DNA from: Streptomonospora sp. PA3
Lineage (GTDB): Bacteria > Actinomycetota > Actinomycetes > Streptosporangiales > Streptosporangiaceae
Direction: 5' to 3'
Assembly (NCBI RefSeq): GCF_009728995.1
Contig: NZ_VTZW01000015.1
Location: 248,001 to 312,000 of the forward strand
Length of the DNA: 64,000 bases
This document shows positions 1-9,605 of this stretch, in pieces. Below the pieces are notes generated by a model. That model was given only the letters and a program-made list of their open reading frames with translations, did not search any database and was not told where the DNA came from. How positions within the stretch are numbered: position 1 is the first letter of the stretch; each line of letters opens with the position of its first letter. The position numbers and the translations under genes are program-made.

Positions 1-178
1 GCGAGGGCCCGGTGGGCCAGGCCGCGGCGCCGAGCACGATGGCGACCGGGCGGACGGGCACCCGTCCCGGCCCCGACCGGCGCCCGGCGCTGGCCAGGTA
101 GCTCCAGGCCGTGGGGCCGAGCACCGCCGCGCTCGCCACTCCCGCGACCGCCCAGGCTCGTGATGCTGCCGGTGTCAT
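1..178 (-). CDS. SanA/YdcF-like (DUF218) protein, N-terminal part
   Basis: Only the first 59 codons are in the window; the gene runs off the left edge. The product starts MTPAASRAWAVAGVASAAV, one predicted transmembrane segment, and then reads RPVAIVLGAAAWPTGPS, which resembles the opening strand and VLGA-x-G-PS motif of the SanA/YdcF (DUF218) family, inner-membrane proteins linked in enterobacteria to envelope barrier function. ATG at 176-178 is preceded by GGGAGG at good spacing, which fixes the start. Family assignment rests on this short stretch only, so it is tentative; another single-pass membrane protein cannot be excluded. Confidence 0.6.
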   Translation of the reverse strand, partial: MTPAASRAWAVAGVASAAVLGPTAWSYLASAGRRSGPGRVPVRPVAIVLGAAAWPTGPS

Positions 179-763
179 CTGGCCTCCCGTCGCCCTCCGC
201 CGCCCTCAACAGCGGCGCTGCACGCCATGTGTCCTTCTTCGTCGCCTGCCGCCGACTCCGGCGGCGGCGCTGCACGCCACGTCTCGTGGACCGTGCCCCG
301 CGGCCGCCCTTGACGGCGGCACCGCGCGCCACCCCGTAGCCCTCCGCCCCCGCCTACCCCGCGGCGCAGGCGCTGCGCCGCGTCACCGGGTGCTGCTTCC
401 GATCCGCCCGGTGGCCGCGCGGACTCGGATCCGGAGGCTTCCCGCCGCCTGATCACGTCCCCGCGCGTCCGCGTTCCGGAGAATCCGGCTTCCAGAACGG
501 CTGGATCGCAGCGCGTCCGCATTCCAACACGTCCGGATCGCAGTGCGTCCGGATCGCAGCGCGTCCGCATTCCAACACGTCCGGATCCCAGCGCCTCTGG
601 ATCGCAGTGCGTCCGGACGTGCGCCGTCTCCGACAAGCAGGACTCGGCGGGGGTTCCGGGCTCGTCCGGCCCGCCCGACCCTAGCGCTTTCGCGGCGCCG
701 CGGGGACATCGGGCCGCGGGCGGTGCCCCGGCGCGATCGCGCGGCCGCTCGCCGCCATGCGGC
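179..763. other. 585-bp gap, contains a 16-bp minisatellite, no gene seen
   Basis: No ORF here has both a ribosome binding site and a recognisable product. The long open frames on both strands come from very high GC and from the 16-bp repeat array at 471-614. The stretch separates the start of the SanA-like gene from the stop of the STAND NTPase gene, both on the minus strand, so it must hold the promoter of the former and the 3' end of the latter. Confidence 0.6.
471..614. repeat. 16-bp tandem repeat array (nine units)
   Basis: Nine consecutive 16-bp units lie in strict register. Two unit types alternate: GGATCGCAGYGCGTCC (503, 535, 551, 599, and a diverged copy at 583) and GCATTCCAACACGTCC (519, 567, diverged at 471 and 487). 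Three units make a 48-bp higher-order repeat (503-550 and 551-598). Because 48 is a multiple of three, the minus strand reads as a 16-residue peptide repeat, but no start site or product supports translation. Confidence 0.85.
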
Positions 764-3700
764 TCACGGAGGCAGCGGCGGATCGTCCGGGGCCGCCTCG
801 CGGCCGCGGGCCGCGTCGGCCGCGGCGCCGGGCGGGCGGCCCGTGTCGTCGGCCTCCGCCGGCCCGCTCGCACGGGAAGCCCCGGCCGCGTCTTCGCCAC
901 GGCGCGGATCCGGGGCCCGGGTTCCGTGGAGAAGCCCCGGCACCTGCCGGGTGCCGTCCCCTGCGGTCTCCGCGGTCCCGGTGCCCTCCGCGGCCGTCTC
1001 CCCCGGGGCGTCCGCTGCCGGGACCGGCCGGCCGCACTCGTCTCCGGCGCCCTCGCCGACCTCCGCCGGTTCCCCCTGCCCGGCCGGCTCCCGCGGGCCG
1101 GGGAGCGCCGCGCCGGGTCCGCCGGGCTCCGCGGTCCGGCCGAACGCCGCACCGGGGGCGGAGGACGCCTGCGGCCGCAGGCCGCGGCCGATGACGTCGA
1201 GGCGGCGGTTGGCCTCGCGGTCGCGCCACTCCAGGCCCTCCTCGCGGGCCGCCTCCCGGGCCGCGGTCAGGTGGCGCACCGCTTCGTCGGTGCGGCCGGT
1301 CTCGTCGAGCAGCCGGCCGAAGAGCTCCTGGGCGCCGATGCGCCCGACGCTGTCCCCGAGCCGCTGGAAGGCCTCGTAGGAGCGCTCCGCGTCGACCAGT
1401 GCGTGGCGGGGATGGCCGCCTGCCGCCAGCGCCTCGGCCGCCGCGCGGTGCGCACGGGCGTGCCAGAGCTGGTCGCCGAGGTCGAGGAAGCCTTCGGCGG
1501 CCTCGCGCATGATGCGCGCGGACTCGTCGACGTCGCCCCCGGCGCGCAGCCGGACCCGCCCCAGCGCCAGCCGCGTGCGGTGCGTGCCCCAGGCGTCGCC
1601 CATCCCGCTCAGCGTCTCGGCCGCCTCCTCGAGCATCTCCAGCCGGCGCGGGACCGACCAGCGGCGCCGCTGCTCGGCCACGGCGCGCAGCCCGTCGCGT
1701 CCGGACCGGGGCAGGTCGGCGAACCACCGCTGCTGTGCGGCGAAGTACTCGCCCAGGTAGCGCTGCGCCGGTTCGCGGAGCCGGTGGGCGAACCACGCGC
1801 CGATGCGCTGGTGCTCCAGTTCCGACTCCGGTTTGAGGCGGCGGCCCTCGCGGGCGACGTGGCCCTCGATGTAGTCCCGCCGCTGCTCGGCGCGGGCCGG
1901 GTTGAGCGCGAGGTCGACGGCGTCGTACTGGCGGTCCAGCCGCACGGTGTCCAGTTCGGCCATGGCGCGCTGGCAGCGCGCCGTATACCACCGCTCCTCG
2001 GCGCGCTCGTAGTAGTCGCGCACCTGGTTGAGCATGAACCAGGCGTTCAGTTCGCGGCCGCGGGCGGCCAGCACCTCGGCGAGGGCGATCCGCGCGTTGC
2101 TGTACTCCGCCCAGTCGCCCTCGTAGCGGAAGATGATGCAGGCCGTCCGCAGCAGCGCCTGGGCCCGGCGGTGCTGGTCGCCTTCGCCCGAGCGGCCCGG
2201 GCGGTGCTCGGCGCTGCGGCGCCTGCCCCGCTGGGCGTGCACCTCGGCGAGGTCGCACAGCACGCGCGCCCGCCACCAGTTGTCGCCCTCCTCGGCGAAG
2301 AGCCGCTCGGCCCTGGTGAGCGCCGTGGCGCCGCCGTCCAGATGGCCTCGGCGCTGGAGGTTCACCCCCAAGGAGCGCAGCGCGCGGGCCTTCCAGTGCC
2401 GGGCGGTGCTGCCGGAGGAGTCCCCGTCGCGGCCGCCCACCTGCTCGAAGACGCGCTGTGCGGTGTTGGCGTCCTCGACGCCGGCCGCGTAGTCGCCCAT
2501 CTTGCCGGCGATCTCGGCGCGGTCCAACCGCGCGAGCCCGACGGCCAGGCGGTCTCCCAGCACGTAGGCCATCCGCAGCTCGGCGAGGGTGGCCTGCTCC
2601 CAGTCGGCCCAGAAGACCCGCCACACCTGGCACAGGGCGGCGAACGCGTGCGCCAGCCGCCACCCCGGCTCGGCGAAGTCGTGGTCCTCGGCCAGCCGCA
2701 GGCACATCAGCAGCGACTCCCGCTCCTGGGTGAGCCACTGCCGGGGGTGCCCGGTGGGCACCAGCCGCAGTTCCGGATCGGGTGTGAGGTCGGTGCGCTC
2801 GGTCAGCACCGTCGGATCGTGGGTGCGGGTGACCTCGGCGGCGGCCTGCTCGACCAGCCAGGTGTAGGCCGAGACCAGGCGGCGGGCCACTTCGCGGTCG
2901 TCGGCGCCGTTCCACTGGTCGCGCTCCCACTGGGTGAGGCCGAACTCCTGCGGATCGATCAGCCGCAGTGTTCCGCGCACCAGGTCGTGGATGCGGAAGG
3001 TGTGTTCGCCGGTCTCGCTGCGCTCGGTGGTCAGCACCAGGAAGCGGCGGACGAGTTCGTCGACCAGCGCGCGGGCGGTATCGCGGGAGACGCCCAGCAG
3101 GACCGCCGCCGACCAGTAGCTGAACTTGTGCAGGTCGGAGTCTGCGATGCGCTTGAGCAGCAGCCGCTCCTGCGGGGCGCACAGCCGAAGGCTGAAGGCG
3201 AAGGAGGCCGCGAAGCCGTTGGGGCCGCGCAGCAGCGGACTGCGGGCCATGTCGTCGAGCTCGGCCAGCACCCGCCGCGGCGCGGGGCCGGAGTGCTCGG
3301 AGAGCCTGCCGCCGCACAGCCGGATCGCCAGCGGCAGTCCCTGGCAGCGGCGGACGATCTCGGCGCGGTCGCGGCGGACGCGTTCGCGCTCGGCCGGGGT
3401 GCCGCGGTAGTCGGGCGGCGCGATCCGGTCCAGCAGCTCCAGGCCTTCGCGCGGGCTGAGCTCGCCGAGCCGGTGGCTCTCGTACTCGAAGGTCGCGTCG
3501 CCGAAGGTGCTTCGCGAGGTGATCAGCACGGCGCAGCGCGGACCGGTGACCAGCAGCGGCTGTACCTGGGCGGCGTCCTTGGCGTTGTCCAGGACGATGA
3601 GCATCCGCTTGTGGTAGGTCAGCGCTCTCCAGGTGTTGGACAGCTCGTCGGGGGTGGCGCCCGAGGGGATGCGGCCCTGCATCGAGTGGACCAGGACCTC

Positions 3701-4420
3701 CAGCACCTTCTCGGGCGAGCGGGGTTCGCGCTGGGGCAGCCTGGGTTCGGGGACGTCGGCGGATTCGGCGTCGGGATCGCGGCGGGCGCCGCGGTCGAAG
3801 ATGCGCCGCACCCGCAGGCCGATCCCCCGCGCGAGGCGGCCCGTCTCGGCTTCGGCCCCGGCTTCCGGGTCCTCGGGCTCCATGTCGCCGGACAGCTCCA
3901 CCCACCGCACGCCGTCGGGGAAGCGGCCCAGGACCTCGTGTGCGATCTGGGTGACGACCTGCGTCTTGCCGGTGCCCGGTGCGCCGTTGACGACGATGAC
4001 CAGCGGGGAGCGGCGCCTGCCGCCGCGCAGCTGGGCGGGCATGTCCAGCAGCCGGCGCACCCCGCTGCGGGGAAAGGTACGAAAGCGGCGCCGCAGCCGG
4101 TTCATCAAGGCGAGGTGGCCGGTGAAGCGTTCGCTGTAGGGCGGAAGCTCGATCTGGGGCTCGGCGGCGCGCGGGAGCGCGATCCTGCGGCCGCGGCCCA
4201 GCAGGGGCTCCAAGAAGACGGTGACGGCGGCGGTGGCGACCGCCCCGGCGGCCGAGAGGGTCCACACCACACTTCGGGGGAAGTCGTCGAGCAGGTCGGG
4301 GGCCATCTGCAGGAACAGGGCGGCGGAGATGAAGGCAACGGGGGCGATCACACCCGTCACCGTGCGCAGAAGCGACCGGCGGGCCGATCCCGGCTGCTCG
4401 CTCGGCCTCTCCCGCGGCAT
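764..4420 (-). CDS. Membrane-anchored STAND (NB-ARC-like) NTPase with TPR repeats
   Basis: A 1218-residue signalling NTPase. Two transmembrane helices lie near residues 19-75, then a P-loop GAPGTGKT at about 146-153, a Walker B-like MLIVLDNA, a sensor region LITSR, and the GLPLAI motif typical of NB-ARC/AP-ATPases. The rest is helical with TPR-like repeats, ending in a Pro/Gly/Glu-rich low-complexity tail of roughly 130 residues. Such proteins oligomerise on ligand sensing; in bacteria they serve as regulators or defence sensors. The ligand and output are not visible here, and no effector domain is seen, so the TM anchor may be the output end. ATG at 4420 has AGAGG about 13 nt upstream; GTG at 4432 is possible but abuts the Shine-Dalgarno. 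It is transcribed divergently from the helicase gene at 4743. Confidence 0.75.
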   Translation of the reverse strand: MPRERPSEQPGSARRSLLRTVTGVIAPVAFISAALFLQMAPDLLDDFPRSVVWTLSAAGAVATAAVTVFLEPLLGRGRRIALPRAAEPQIELPPYSERFTGHLALMNRLRRRFRTFPRSGVRRLLDMPAQLRGGRRRSPLVIVVNGAPGTGKTQVVTQIAHEVLGRFPDGVRWVELSGDMEPEDPEAGAEAETGRLARGIGLRVRRIFDRGARRDPDAESADVPEPRLPQREPRSPEKVLEVLVHSMQGRIPSGATPDELSNTWRALTYHKRMLIVLDNAKDAAQVQPLLVTGPRCAVLITSRSTFGDATFEYESHRLGELSPREGLELLDRIAPPDYRGTPAERERVRRDRAEIVRRCQGLPLAIRLCGGRLSEHSGPAPRRVLAELDDMARSPLLRGPNGFAASFAFSLRLCAPQERLLLKRIADSDLHKFSYWSAAVLLGVSRDTARALVDELVRRFLVLTTERSETGEHTFRIHDLVRGTLRLIDPQEFGLTQWERDQWNGADDREVARRLVSAYTWLVEQAAAEVTRTHDPTVLTERTDLTPDPELRLVPTGHPRQWLTQERESLLMCLRLAEDHDFAEPGWRLAHAFAALCQVWRVFWADWEQATLAELRMAYVLGDRLAVGLARLDRAEIAGKMGDYAAGVEDANTAQRVFEQVGGRDGDSSGSTARHWKARALRSLGVNLQRRGHLDGGATALTRAERLFAEEGDNWWRARVLCDLAEVHAQRGRRRSAEHRPGRSGEGDQHRRAQALLRTACIIFRYEGDWAEYSNARIALAEVLAARGRELNAWFMLNQVRDYYERAEERWYTARCQRAMAELDTVRLDRQYDAVDLALNPARAEQRRDYIEGHVAREGRRLKPESELEHQRIGAWFAHRLREPAQRYLGEYFAAQQRWFADLPRSGRDGLRAVAEQRRRWSVPRRLEMLEEAAETLSGMGDAWGTHRTRLALGRVRLRAGGDVDESARIMREAAEGFLDLGDQLWHARAHRAAAEALAAGGHPRHALVDAERSYEAFQRLGDSVGRIGAQELFGRLLDETGRTDEAVRHLTAAREAAREEGLEWRDREANRRLDVIGRGLRPQASSAPGAAFGRTAEPGGPGAALPGPREPAGQGEPAEVGEGAGDECGRPVPAADAPGETAAEGTGTAETAGDGTRQVPGLLHGTRAPDPRRGEDAAGASRASGPAEADDTGRPPGAAADAARGREAAPDDPPLPP

Positions 4421-4742
4421 CGACTCGCTCACCTCTGCAGTTCTGCCGGCTGCGTCCCTCCGACCGGCGGGCGGGCCGGTTAAAGGTGTCCGAACCCCAC
4501 ACGGTACCGCGCCCGCCTTCGCCGGACCGCGCTTGTTCCCGCATCGGCGGGCGCTATCGGCGAAGTGCGGTGCGTCCGGGGGGCGGCGCGGGCCTGCCGG
4601 TGCCGCCGCGCTCGGGTCCGAGAACGCCCGCAGAAATCGGCCAAATCCGGCTGTAATGTCACAAGCTTCAGATACAACAACGGGGGAATGGCATTGAACG
4701 TGCGGGACACACCGCCCTGATGCGCCCGCGAAAGGGAGGCCC

Positions 4743-6948
4743 ATGCCGCAGTTGGCGATCGACGCGACGTGTCTTCCGCAGTACGACAAACTCGACAAGC
4801 CCACGCGCGAGCGCCTGCTCGCGGCCACCCGGAAATTCCGCGAACTCTCCCTCGACGCCCTCCTCGCCCACCCCGACCTGCGGATCCGCTCTCTGCCCAA
4901 GGGACAGGACCCGCGTATTCGCACATTCCGCATCAGCGACTCCTGGACCGGTGTAATGCTGGCTCCCGAGTCCGGCGAGACTTTCCTCCTCGTCCATCTG
5001 CTGCCCCGCGATTCCGCCGAGGACTGGGCCGAGGACCAGCGCCACGACGTCAACCCGGTCATGGGCACCCTGGAACGCCGCGACGCCACGGCCTTGGAGC
5101 AGGCGGGCGGCGGCGAGCCCGCCGCAGCCGCGGGCGCAGCCGCCGAGGCCGCGCCGGGGCCGACCGCGCCCCCGCCGGCGGCCCCGCCCGAACCCGCGTC
5201 CTCGACCGCACCCTCCAGCGGGCTGCTGTTCGACCACGTGAGCGACCGCGACCTGCAACTGCTGGGCGTCGACCCCGAGATCCGCGACTTCGCCCGCACC
5301 GTCACCACCGCCGCCGAACTGCACGGCTGGGCGCCCGCGCTCCCCCAGGACCAGTACGAGGTGCTGCGCGCCCTCGCCGAGGGCCACTCCGTGCAGCGGG
5401 TACGCGACGAGATCGTCGTGCCGCGCCGGCCCGCCGTGGGCGCCGTGGCCCCCGACGACTACGACACCGCCATCCGGCACACCCGCGAACGCGTCATCGT
5501 CGTCAACGACAACCAGGAGATCGAGGACGTGCTCGCCGGCGAGTTCAACGCCTGGCGGATCTACCTACACCCTGCAGCGGGACCTGGCCTACCGGCCGCG
5601 GTTCAACGGCCCCGCGAAGGTGTCCGGCGGGCCGGGCACCGGCAAGACCGTCGTGGCGCTGCACCGGGTCAAGCACCTGGCCGAACACCTGCCGCTGGGC
5701 GGCCGGGTGCTGCTCACCAGCTTCACCAAGGCCCTGGTGGAGTCGCTCAAACGCAACCTCGCGCTGCTGATGCCGCCGGAACTGGTCGAGGACGTCGACG
5801 TCCTCACCACCGACAAGCTCGCCCTGGACGTCGTACGGGAGGTCCACCCCGAGATCCGGCTGCGCACCGACACCCGCGGAATGTTCGCCAACTACGCCAA
5901 GCACCACCGGCTGCCCTGGCCGGTCGACTTCCTGTTCTCGGAATACCGCCACGTCATCACCGCGCGGGGGATCACCACCCTGGAGGGCTACCTCGACCCC
6001 GACGCCCGGGCCGGGCGCACCACACCCCTCAACGCCGACCAGCGCCGCGAGGTCTGGCACGCCATCAGCAGTGTGCGCGCCATGATGCGCAACAGCCGGC
6101 AGCTGCCCGCCGAGGACCTGCACGCCGAGGCCGTGCGCATCCTCGGCGAGCGCTCCGAGCTGCCCTACACCAACGTTGTCGTCGACGAGGCCCAGGATCT
6201 GCACCCCGCCCAATGGCGCACCCTGCGCGCCGCGGTCCCCCGCGGACCCGACGACATGTTCATCGCCGGCGACAACCGCCAGCGCATCTACGACAACACC
6301 GTCTCCTTCCGGCAGCTGGGCATCGAGATCGTGGGCCGGTCCTTCCCGCTGCGGGTCAACTACCGCACCACCGAGCAGATCCTGACCTGGGCCGACGGCA
6401 TCCTCCGGGGACGGCCGGTGACCGAGCTCGGCGACTCCTCGGCCACCGAACCGCGCGGGACCGCGCGCTGCGTGCTCAGCGGCCCCGAACCCGAGCTCTA
6501 CGGGGCGCCCGACGAGCCCGCGGAGCTGGACGCGCTGGCCGAACGCGTCCGTGCCTGGCTGGCCGACGGCATCGCGCCCGCCGACATCTGCGTGACGGCA
6601 CGCACCAACCGGCTGCGCGACTCCGTGGCCGCCCACCTGCGAGCGCGCTCCCTGCCCGCGGCGATCTTCCACCCCAGCCGCCACTCGATCACCGACACCC
6701 CGCAGAGCGTGCGGGTGACCACCATGCACGGGGTGAAAGGGCTGGAGTTCCGCGCGGTCGCGGTGTTCGCTGCGACGGCCGAGACCCTGCCCCAGCTCGA
6801 CTACGTCACCAGCGCCGCTTTGGACGAGAACCAGCACCAGGCCGACCTGGACGCCCAGCGCTCCCTGCTGTACGTGGCCTGCACCCGCGCACGCGAGCGC
6901 CTCTACGTCAGCTGGCACGGCACCCCGAGCCCGTTCCTCCCGCTGTGA
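4743..6948 (+). pseudogene. ParE-like/UvrD-type helicase gene with an apparent frameshift
   Basis: The reading frame from 4743 encodes a RelE/ParE-like N-terminal domain (starts MPQLAIDATCLPQYDKL) and a linker up to FNAWRIYLHP at about 5573. The remaining SF1 helicase is in another frame from 5572: GGPGTGKT (motif I), VVVDEAQD (motif II), NYRTTEQI, TTMHGVKGLEF (motif V) and LLYVACTRARERL (motif VI), stop at 6948. Family members read FLHPxQRxLA at the junction, so loss of 2 nt near 5571 (for example CCNNCTG to CCCTG) restores one protein of about 735 residues. It could be a sequencing error, a true pseudogene or two proteins: GTG at 5620 would start a helicase core just before the P-loop. The ParE-like fold in these proteins has no shown toxin activity here. 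AAGGGAGG precedes the 4743 ATG. Confidence 0.75.
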
Positions 6949-7081
6949 CAGACGGGATGTCGGGCCGGGGCGGGGCGCGGGCAGTGGGGAGGGCGCACGG
7001 CATGCGGTCACGGCGGCGGAAGCCGCCGCCGGAACGGCTCCGGCCGACCGCGCGCCGCCGACGACCACACGGGGGAAGGCG

Positions 7082-7465
7082 ATGCTCGACCAAACGGCCA
7101 TCCAGGACTTCTTCGACACCTACGGCCGCGCCGTTGCCGGAGGCGACCTCGACGGCATCGCCGCCTGTTACTCGTATCCGGCCCACATCGCGGGTGATGC
7201 GCAGAGCATCGCGGTCGGGGCTCCCAACGAGGTCAAGGACGCGTTCGCCGGAGCCGCCGAGCAGTACCACCGGCGCGGGCTCTTCGACGCCGTGCCCCGG
7301 GTGCGCAGCGCCGACGCGCTGACCGAGTCGCTGGTCTGGGCCGACGTCCGCTGGTCCTACACCGACGGGAACGGCGCCGAGCAGGAGTCCAGCGCCTTCC
7401 GCTACGTCCTGCGGGTGACCGCGGAGTCGGTGCGGATCTGCGTGGTGATCGCCGCCGAGGAGTGA
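7082..7465 (+). CDS. NTF2-like (SnoaL/DUF4440-type) protein
   Basis: A 127-residue single-domain protein. The pattern FFDTYGRAVAGGDLDGIAACYSYPAHI followed by alternating strands ending YVLRVTAESVRICVVIAAEE is that of the NTF2-like superfamily, small cone-shaped folds that bind or transform small ligands. No catalytic residue set can be assigned, so the substrate is unknown. GGGGGAAGG ends 2-3 nt before the ATG, a close but strong ribosome binding site. It follows the helicase gene by 133 bp on the same strand and may or may not share its transcript. Confidence 0.75.
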   Translation: MLDQTAIQDFFDTYGRAVAGGDLDGIAACYSYPAHIAGDAQSIAVGAPNEVKDAFAGAAEQYHRRGLFDAVPRVRSADALTESLVWADVRWSYTDGNGAEQESSAFRYVLRVTAESVRICVVIAAEE

Positions 7466-7650
7466 GCTCTGCGGCCGCGCGTTTGCCGTGGCAGGGCGAG
7501 GCAGGCGGCATGACCCTCCGCACATGATCGCCCGGGTCAGCGCGGAGACGATCAAGAACGCCGCCGAGACCGGCCGACTGCGGGCCATGCGGGCCGCCTC
7601 GGCGCAGAGACGCCCCGCATCGCCGTGCCCGGGGCGGGGATGGGGGTGGG

Positions 7651-8607
7651 TCATCGGTGCGCCTCCTCGCTGATCCGGCAGGCGGCGCGGACCGCGGCCG
7701 CGATGTCGTGGGGACGGTGGAGGTCGCGCCAGGTGAACCGGAGCAGGACCAGGCGTTCGGGCGTGCTGACCATGCGGTTCTGCCGGCGGCGGTCGGTGAA
7801 GAGCGCCTCGGGCAGGGTGTGCGGTGCCCGGCCGTCGGCTTCGGCGATGACCCCCCGGCTCGGCCAGGCGAGATCGGCGCGGCCGGCGAGTGTGCCGTCG
7901 GCCCGGTAGACCGGATACTGCAACGTCTCCGGCGGCACCCCGCCGTCGTGGCAGACCAGCCGGATCCGCGACTCCAGGCTGCTCTGCGCGCGCCCGTCGG
8001 CCAGCGACCACCACGGGCGGGTGCGGACGGCGCCGGGGCGGCCGGCGTTGGCGGCACGGAGGGCCGGCAGCAGGTCGGCGGTGACGGCTCCCCGGTGCAG
8101 TGCGGAGTCGATGACGCTGACGGCGGTGTGGCGGTCGGACACGACGACGAGGTCGCGCAGTGTACGCCCGGGCGTGGTCAGCCGGATGCCCCTGTACAGC
8201 GCGATCTCGCCGGGCGCCGGCCGCCAGGCGTGCCGGCGCACCATGGGCCCCGCCGCGCCCGACCCGCCGCCCGCGGCGATGTGCAGGCGCTCGCCCCCGG
8301 TGCCCGGCGAAAGGCCGTGCAGTCCCCACAGCCGTGCCGCCGTGGGGCCGACCGCGACCGCGTGCGAGCCGAGCGCCAGCTGCACCGCCATGACACGTGC
8401 CTCCAGCGGGGGTTCGGCGTCGGCGCCGACCGGATGGAGGAAGTAGACGCCGGTGCGCACCCGCTGCCATCGGCGCCGGCGCACCAGGCGCGCGATCCGG
8501 CCCGGCGTGATGCCGCAGTGCAGCGCTTGGGCGCGCGTGACGACGCCGTGCTGCCCGGCGGCGAGCCCGTGGACGGCGGAGAGGCGAAAGTGTTCGGGTC
8601 CCGGCAT
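7651..8607 (-). CDS. AbiEi-type antitoxin domain / DUF559 (VSR-like) protein
   Basis: A 318-residue protein. The first 80 residues (RLSAVHGLAAGQHGVVTRAQ, then GITPGRIARLVRRRRWQRV-TGVY) match the winged-helix AbiEi antitoxin domain that opens many actinobacterial proteins of this type. The C-terminal 100 residues (SSLESRIRLVCHDGG, ADLAWPSRGVIAEADG, DRRRQNRM) have the E-x-D and Arg-rich pattern of DUF559, a VSR/PD-(D/E)XK-like nuclease fold. In actinomycetes these are usually solitary genes with no AbiEii toxin, and none is seen beside this one. Start ATG 8607 has a weak GGAA upstream. Function as antitoxin or nuclease is not established. Confidence 0.7.
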   Translation of the reverse strand: MPGPEHFRLSAVHGLAAGQHGVVTRAQALHCGITPGRIARLVRRRRWQRVRTGVYFLHPVGADAEPPLEARVMAVQLALGSHAVAVGPTAARLWGLHGLSPGTGGERLHIAAGGGSGAAGPMVRRHAWRPAPGEIALYRGIRLTTPGRTLRDLVVVSDRHTAVSVIDSALHRGAVTADLLPALRAANAGRPGAVRTRPWWSLADGRAQSSLESRIRLVCHDGGVPPETLQYPVYRADGTLAGRADLAWPSRGVIAEADGRAPHTLPEALFTDRRRQNRMVSTPERLVLLRFTWRDLHRPHDIAAAVRAACRISEEAHR

Positions 8608-8713
8608 ATTTCCAGCACACCCGAGTGCGGCCGGTCCGCACAACAGCGATCCGCCCGCCTGTGGAAAACCCGTGGCCCGAACGGTTGCCGGGCTCCGGTC
8701 GGGCCCCGACCGC

Positions 8714-9343
8714 TCACCGGGCCGCGGTCGGCCCGCCGCCCGCGCGCGGCCGTCCCCGCCGCTGCGGTGGGCGGGGCGGATCGCCGGCCGCCAGGCGGGC
8801 AACGTACTCCGCGATCTTTCGCGCCCGGGTCTCGGGCCGCTTGGCCCGCTGCAGCGCGTACAGGATGGTGAACCGGCCGGCCCGGTCGAGGCCGGCGAAG
8901 GCGCTCGCGGCCGCCGGGTCGGCGTCGAGCGCCTGCTGCAGGTCGTCGGGCACGCGCGCCGTGCTCGGCGGTTCATAGGCGGCGTCCCACCGCCCGTCGG
9001 CCTTGGCCCGCTCGACCTCCTGCAGCCCCGCAGGCCGCATCCGGCCGGCGCGGATCAGCTCCTCGGCCCTGTCGCGGTTGATCCGCGACCACACGCTCCG
9101 GGGCCGCCGCGGCGAGAAGCGCTGCGCCCACCATCCATCGGGGGAATCCTCCGCCGCGCCGGCCTGGCCGTCGATCCAGCCGTAGCACAGGGCGAGGTCC
9201 AGGGCCTCGGAACGGGTGACGGAAGGCGCCGGCGTGCCCTTCTTGGGTAGGGCCAGCCAGACGTGGTCGGCGCTGCGGTGGTGTTCGTCCAGCCATGCCG
9301 CGAAGTCCTCGGCGGTGGCGAACACGAGAGGGCGGTCGGTCAT
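8714..9343 (-). CDS. YdeI/OmpD-associated family protein
   Basis: A 209-residue protein. The N-terminal half (FAAWLDEHHRSADHVWLALPKK, then EALDLALCYGWIDGQ, RRPRSVWSRIN) is diagnostic of the YdeI/OmpD-associated family, annotated in some genomes as bacteriocin-protection proteins. The C-terminal half has the usual helical ILYALQRAKRPETRARKIAEYVARL segment that closes the family. The biochemical role is unknown. ATG at 9343 is preceded by GAAGG at 7 nt. It stands alone between the AbiEi-like gene and the divergent EI24 gene. Confidence 0.8.
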   Translation of the reverse strand: MTDRPLVFATAEDFAAWLDEHHRSADHVWLALPKKGTPAPSVTRSEALDLALCYGWIDGQAGAAEDSPDGWWAQRFSPRRPRSVWSRINRDRAEELIRAGRMRPAGLQEVERAKADGRWDAAYEPPSTARVPDDLQQALDADPAAASAFAGLDRAGRFTILYALQRAKRPETRARKIAEYVARLAAGDPPRPPQRRGRPRAGGGPTAAR

Positions 9344-9591
9344 GGTCTGCCTTCTGCCTTCCGAAGGTGCGGGACCCGGGCGGTGTACCGGCAAGTCTGC
9401 CCCGGACCGGTGACATTCCAACAGTGTGCGCCGGAGACCTCCGAAGCCCTCCGGCCGCCGGGACGCCGCCGGCGAAGCGCGAGCGGGCGGCGGCGCCGGG
9501 TCCGGGGCTCACCGGTCCCCGCCCCGCCGGCAGGTGGCGGCGCATCCCGCGGCGGTTCCGGTGCGAGGTGCGGCGGCGGGTGAAAACGCAC

Positions 9592-9597
9592 TATTGT
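9592..9597 (+). promoter_or_regulatory. Candidate -10 element for a leaderless EI24 transcript
   Basis: TATTGT sits 8 nt upstream of the GTG at 9606 in otherwise GC-rich DNA, and there is no purine-rich ribosome binding site in between. That spacing would place the transcript start at or within 1-2 nt of the GTG, a leaderless arrangement common in actinomycetes. The -35 region is poor. Confidence 0.35.
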
Positions 9598-9605
9598 CGT
9601 CCGCC

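Noticed and set aside
383-709. Minus-strand ORF with a 16-residue repeat (ADALRSGRTAIRTCWN type)
   Set aside because: It is a translation of the 16-bp minisatellite. All frames are open there, and there is no start site or known repeat family.
926-4483. 1185-residue open frame on the plus strand opposite the STAND NTPase gene
   Set aside because: It is the antisense shadow of a GC-rich gene: composition is skewed (Gly/Ala/Val/Leu with clustered Gln/His), no ribosome binding site and no domain; the minus strand has a P-loop and other NTPase motifs.
7651-8607. Type IV AbiE toxin-antitoxin pair
   Set aside because: Only the AbiEi-like protein is present; no nucleotidyltransferase toxin (AbiEii) gene is adjacent, and the C-terminal half is DUF559-like.
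6908-8641. 577-residue minus-strand frame overlapping the NTF2-like and AbiEi genes
   Set aside because: It is another frame of the AbiEi gene extended through the antisense of the NTF2-like gene; the correct frame has recognisable domains and stops at 7651.
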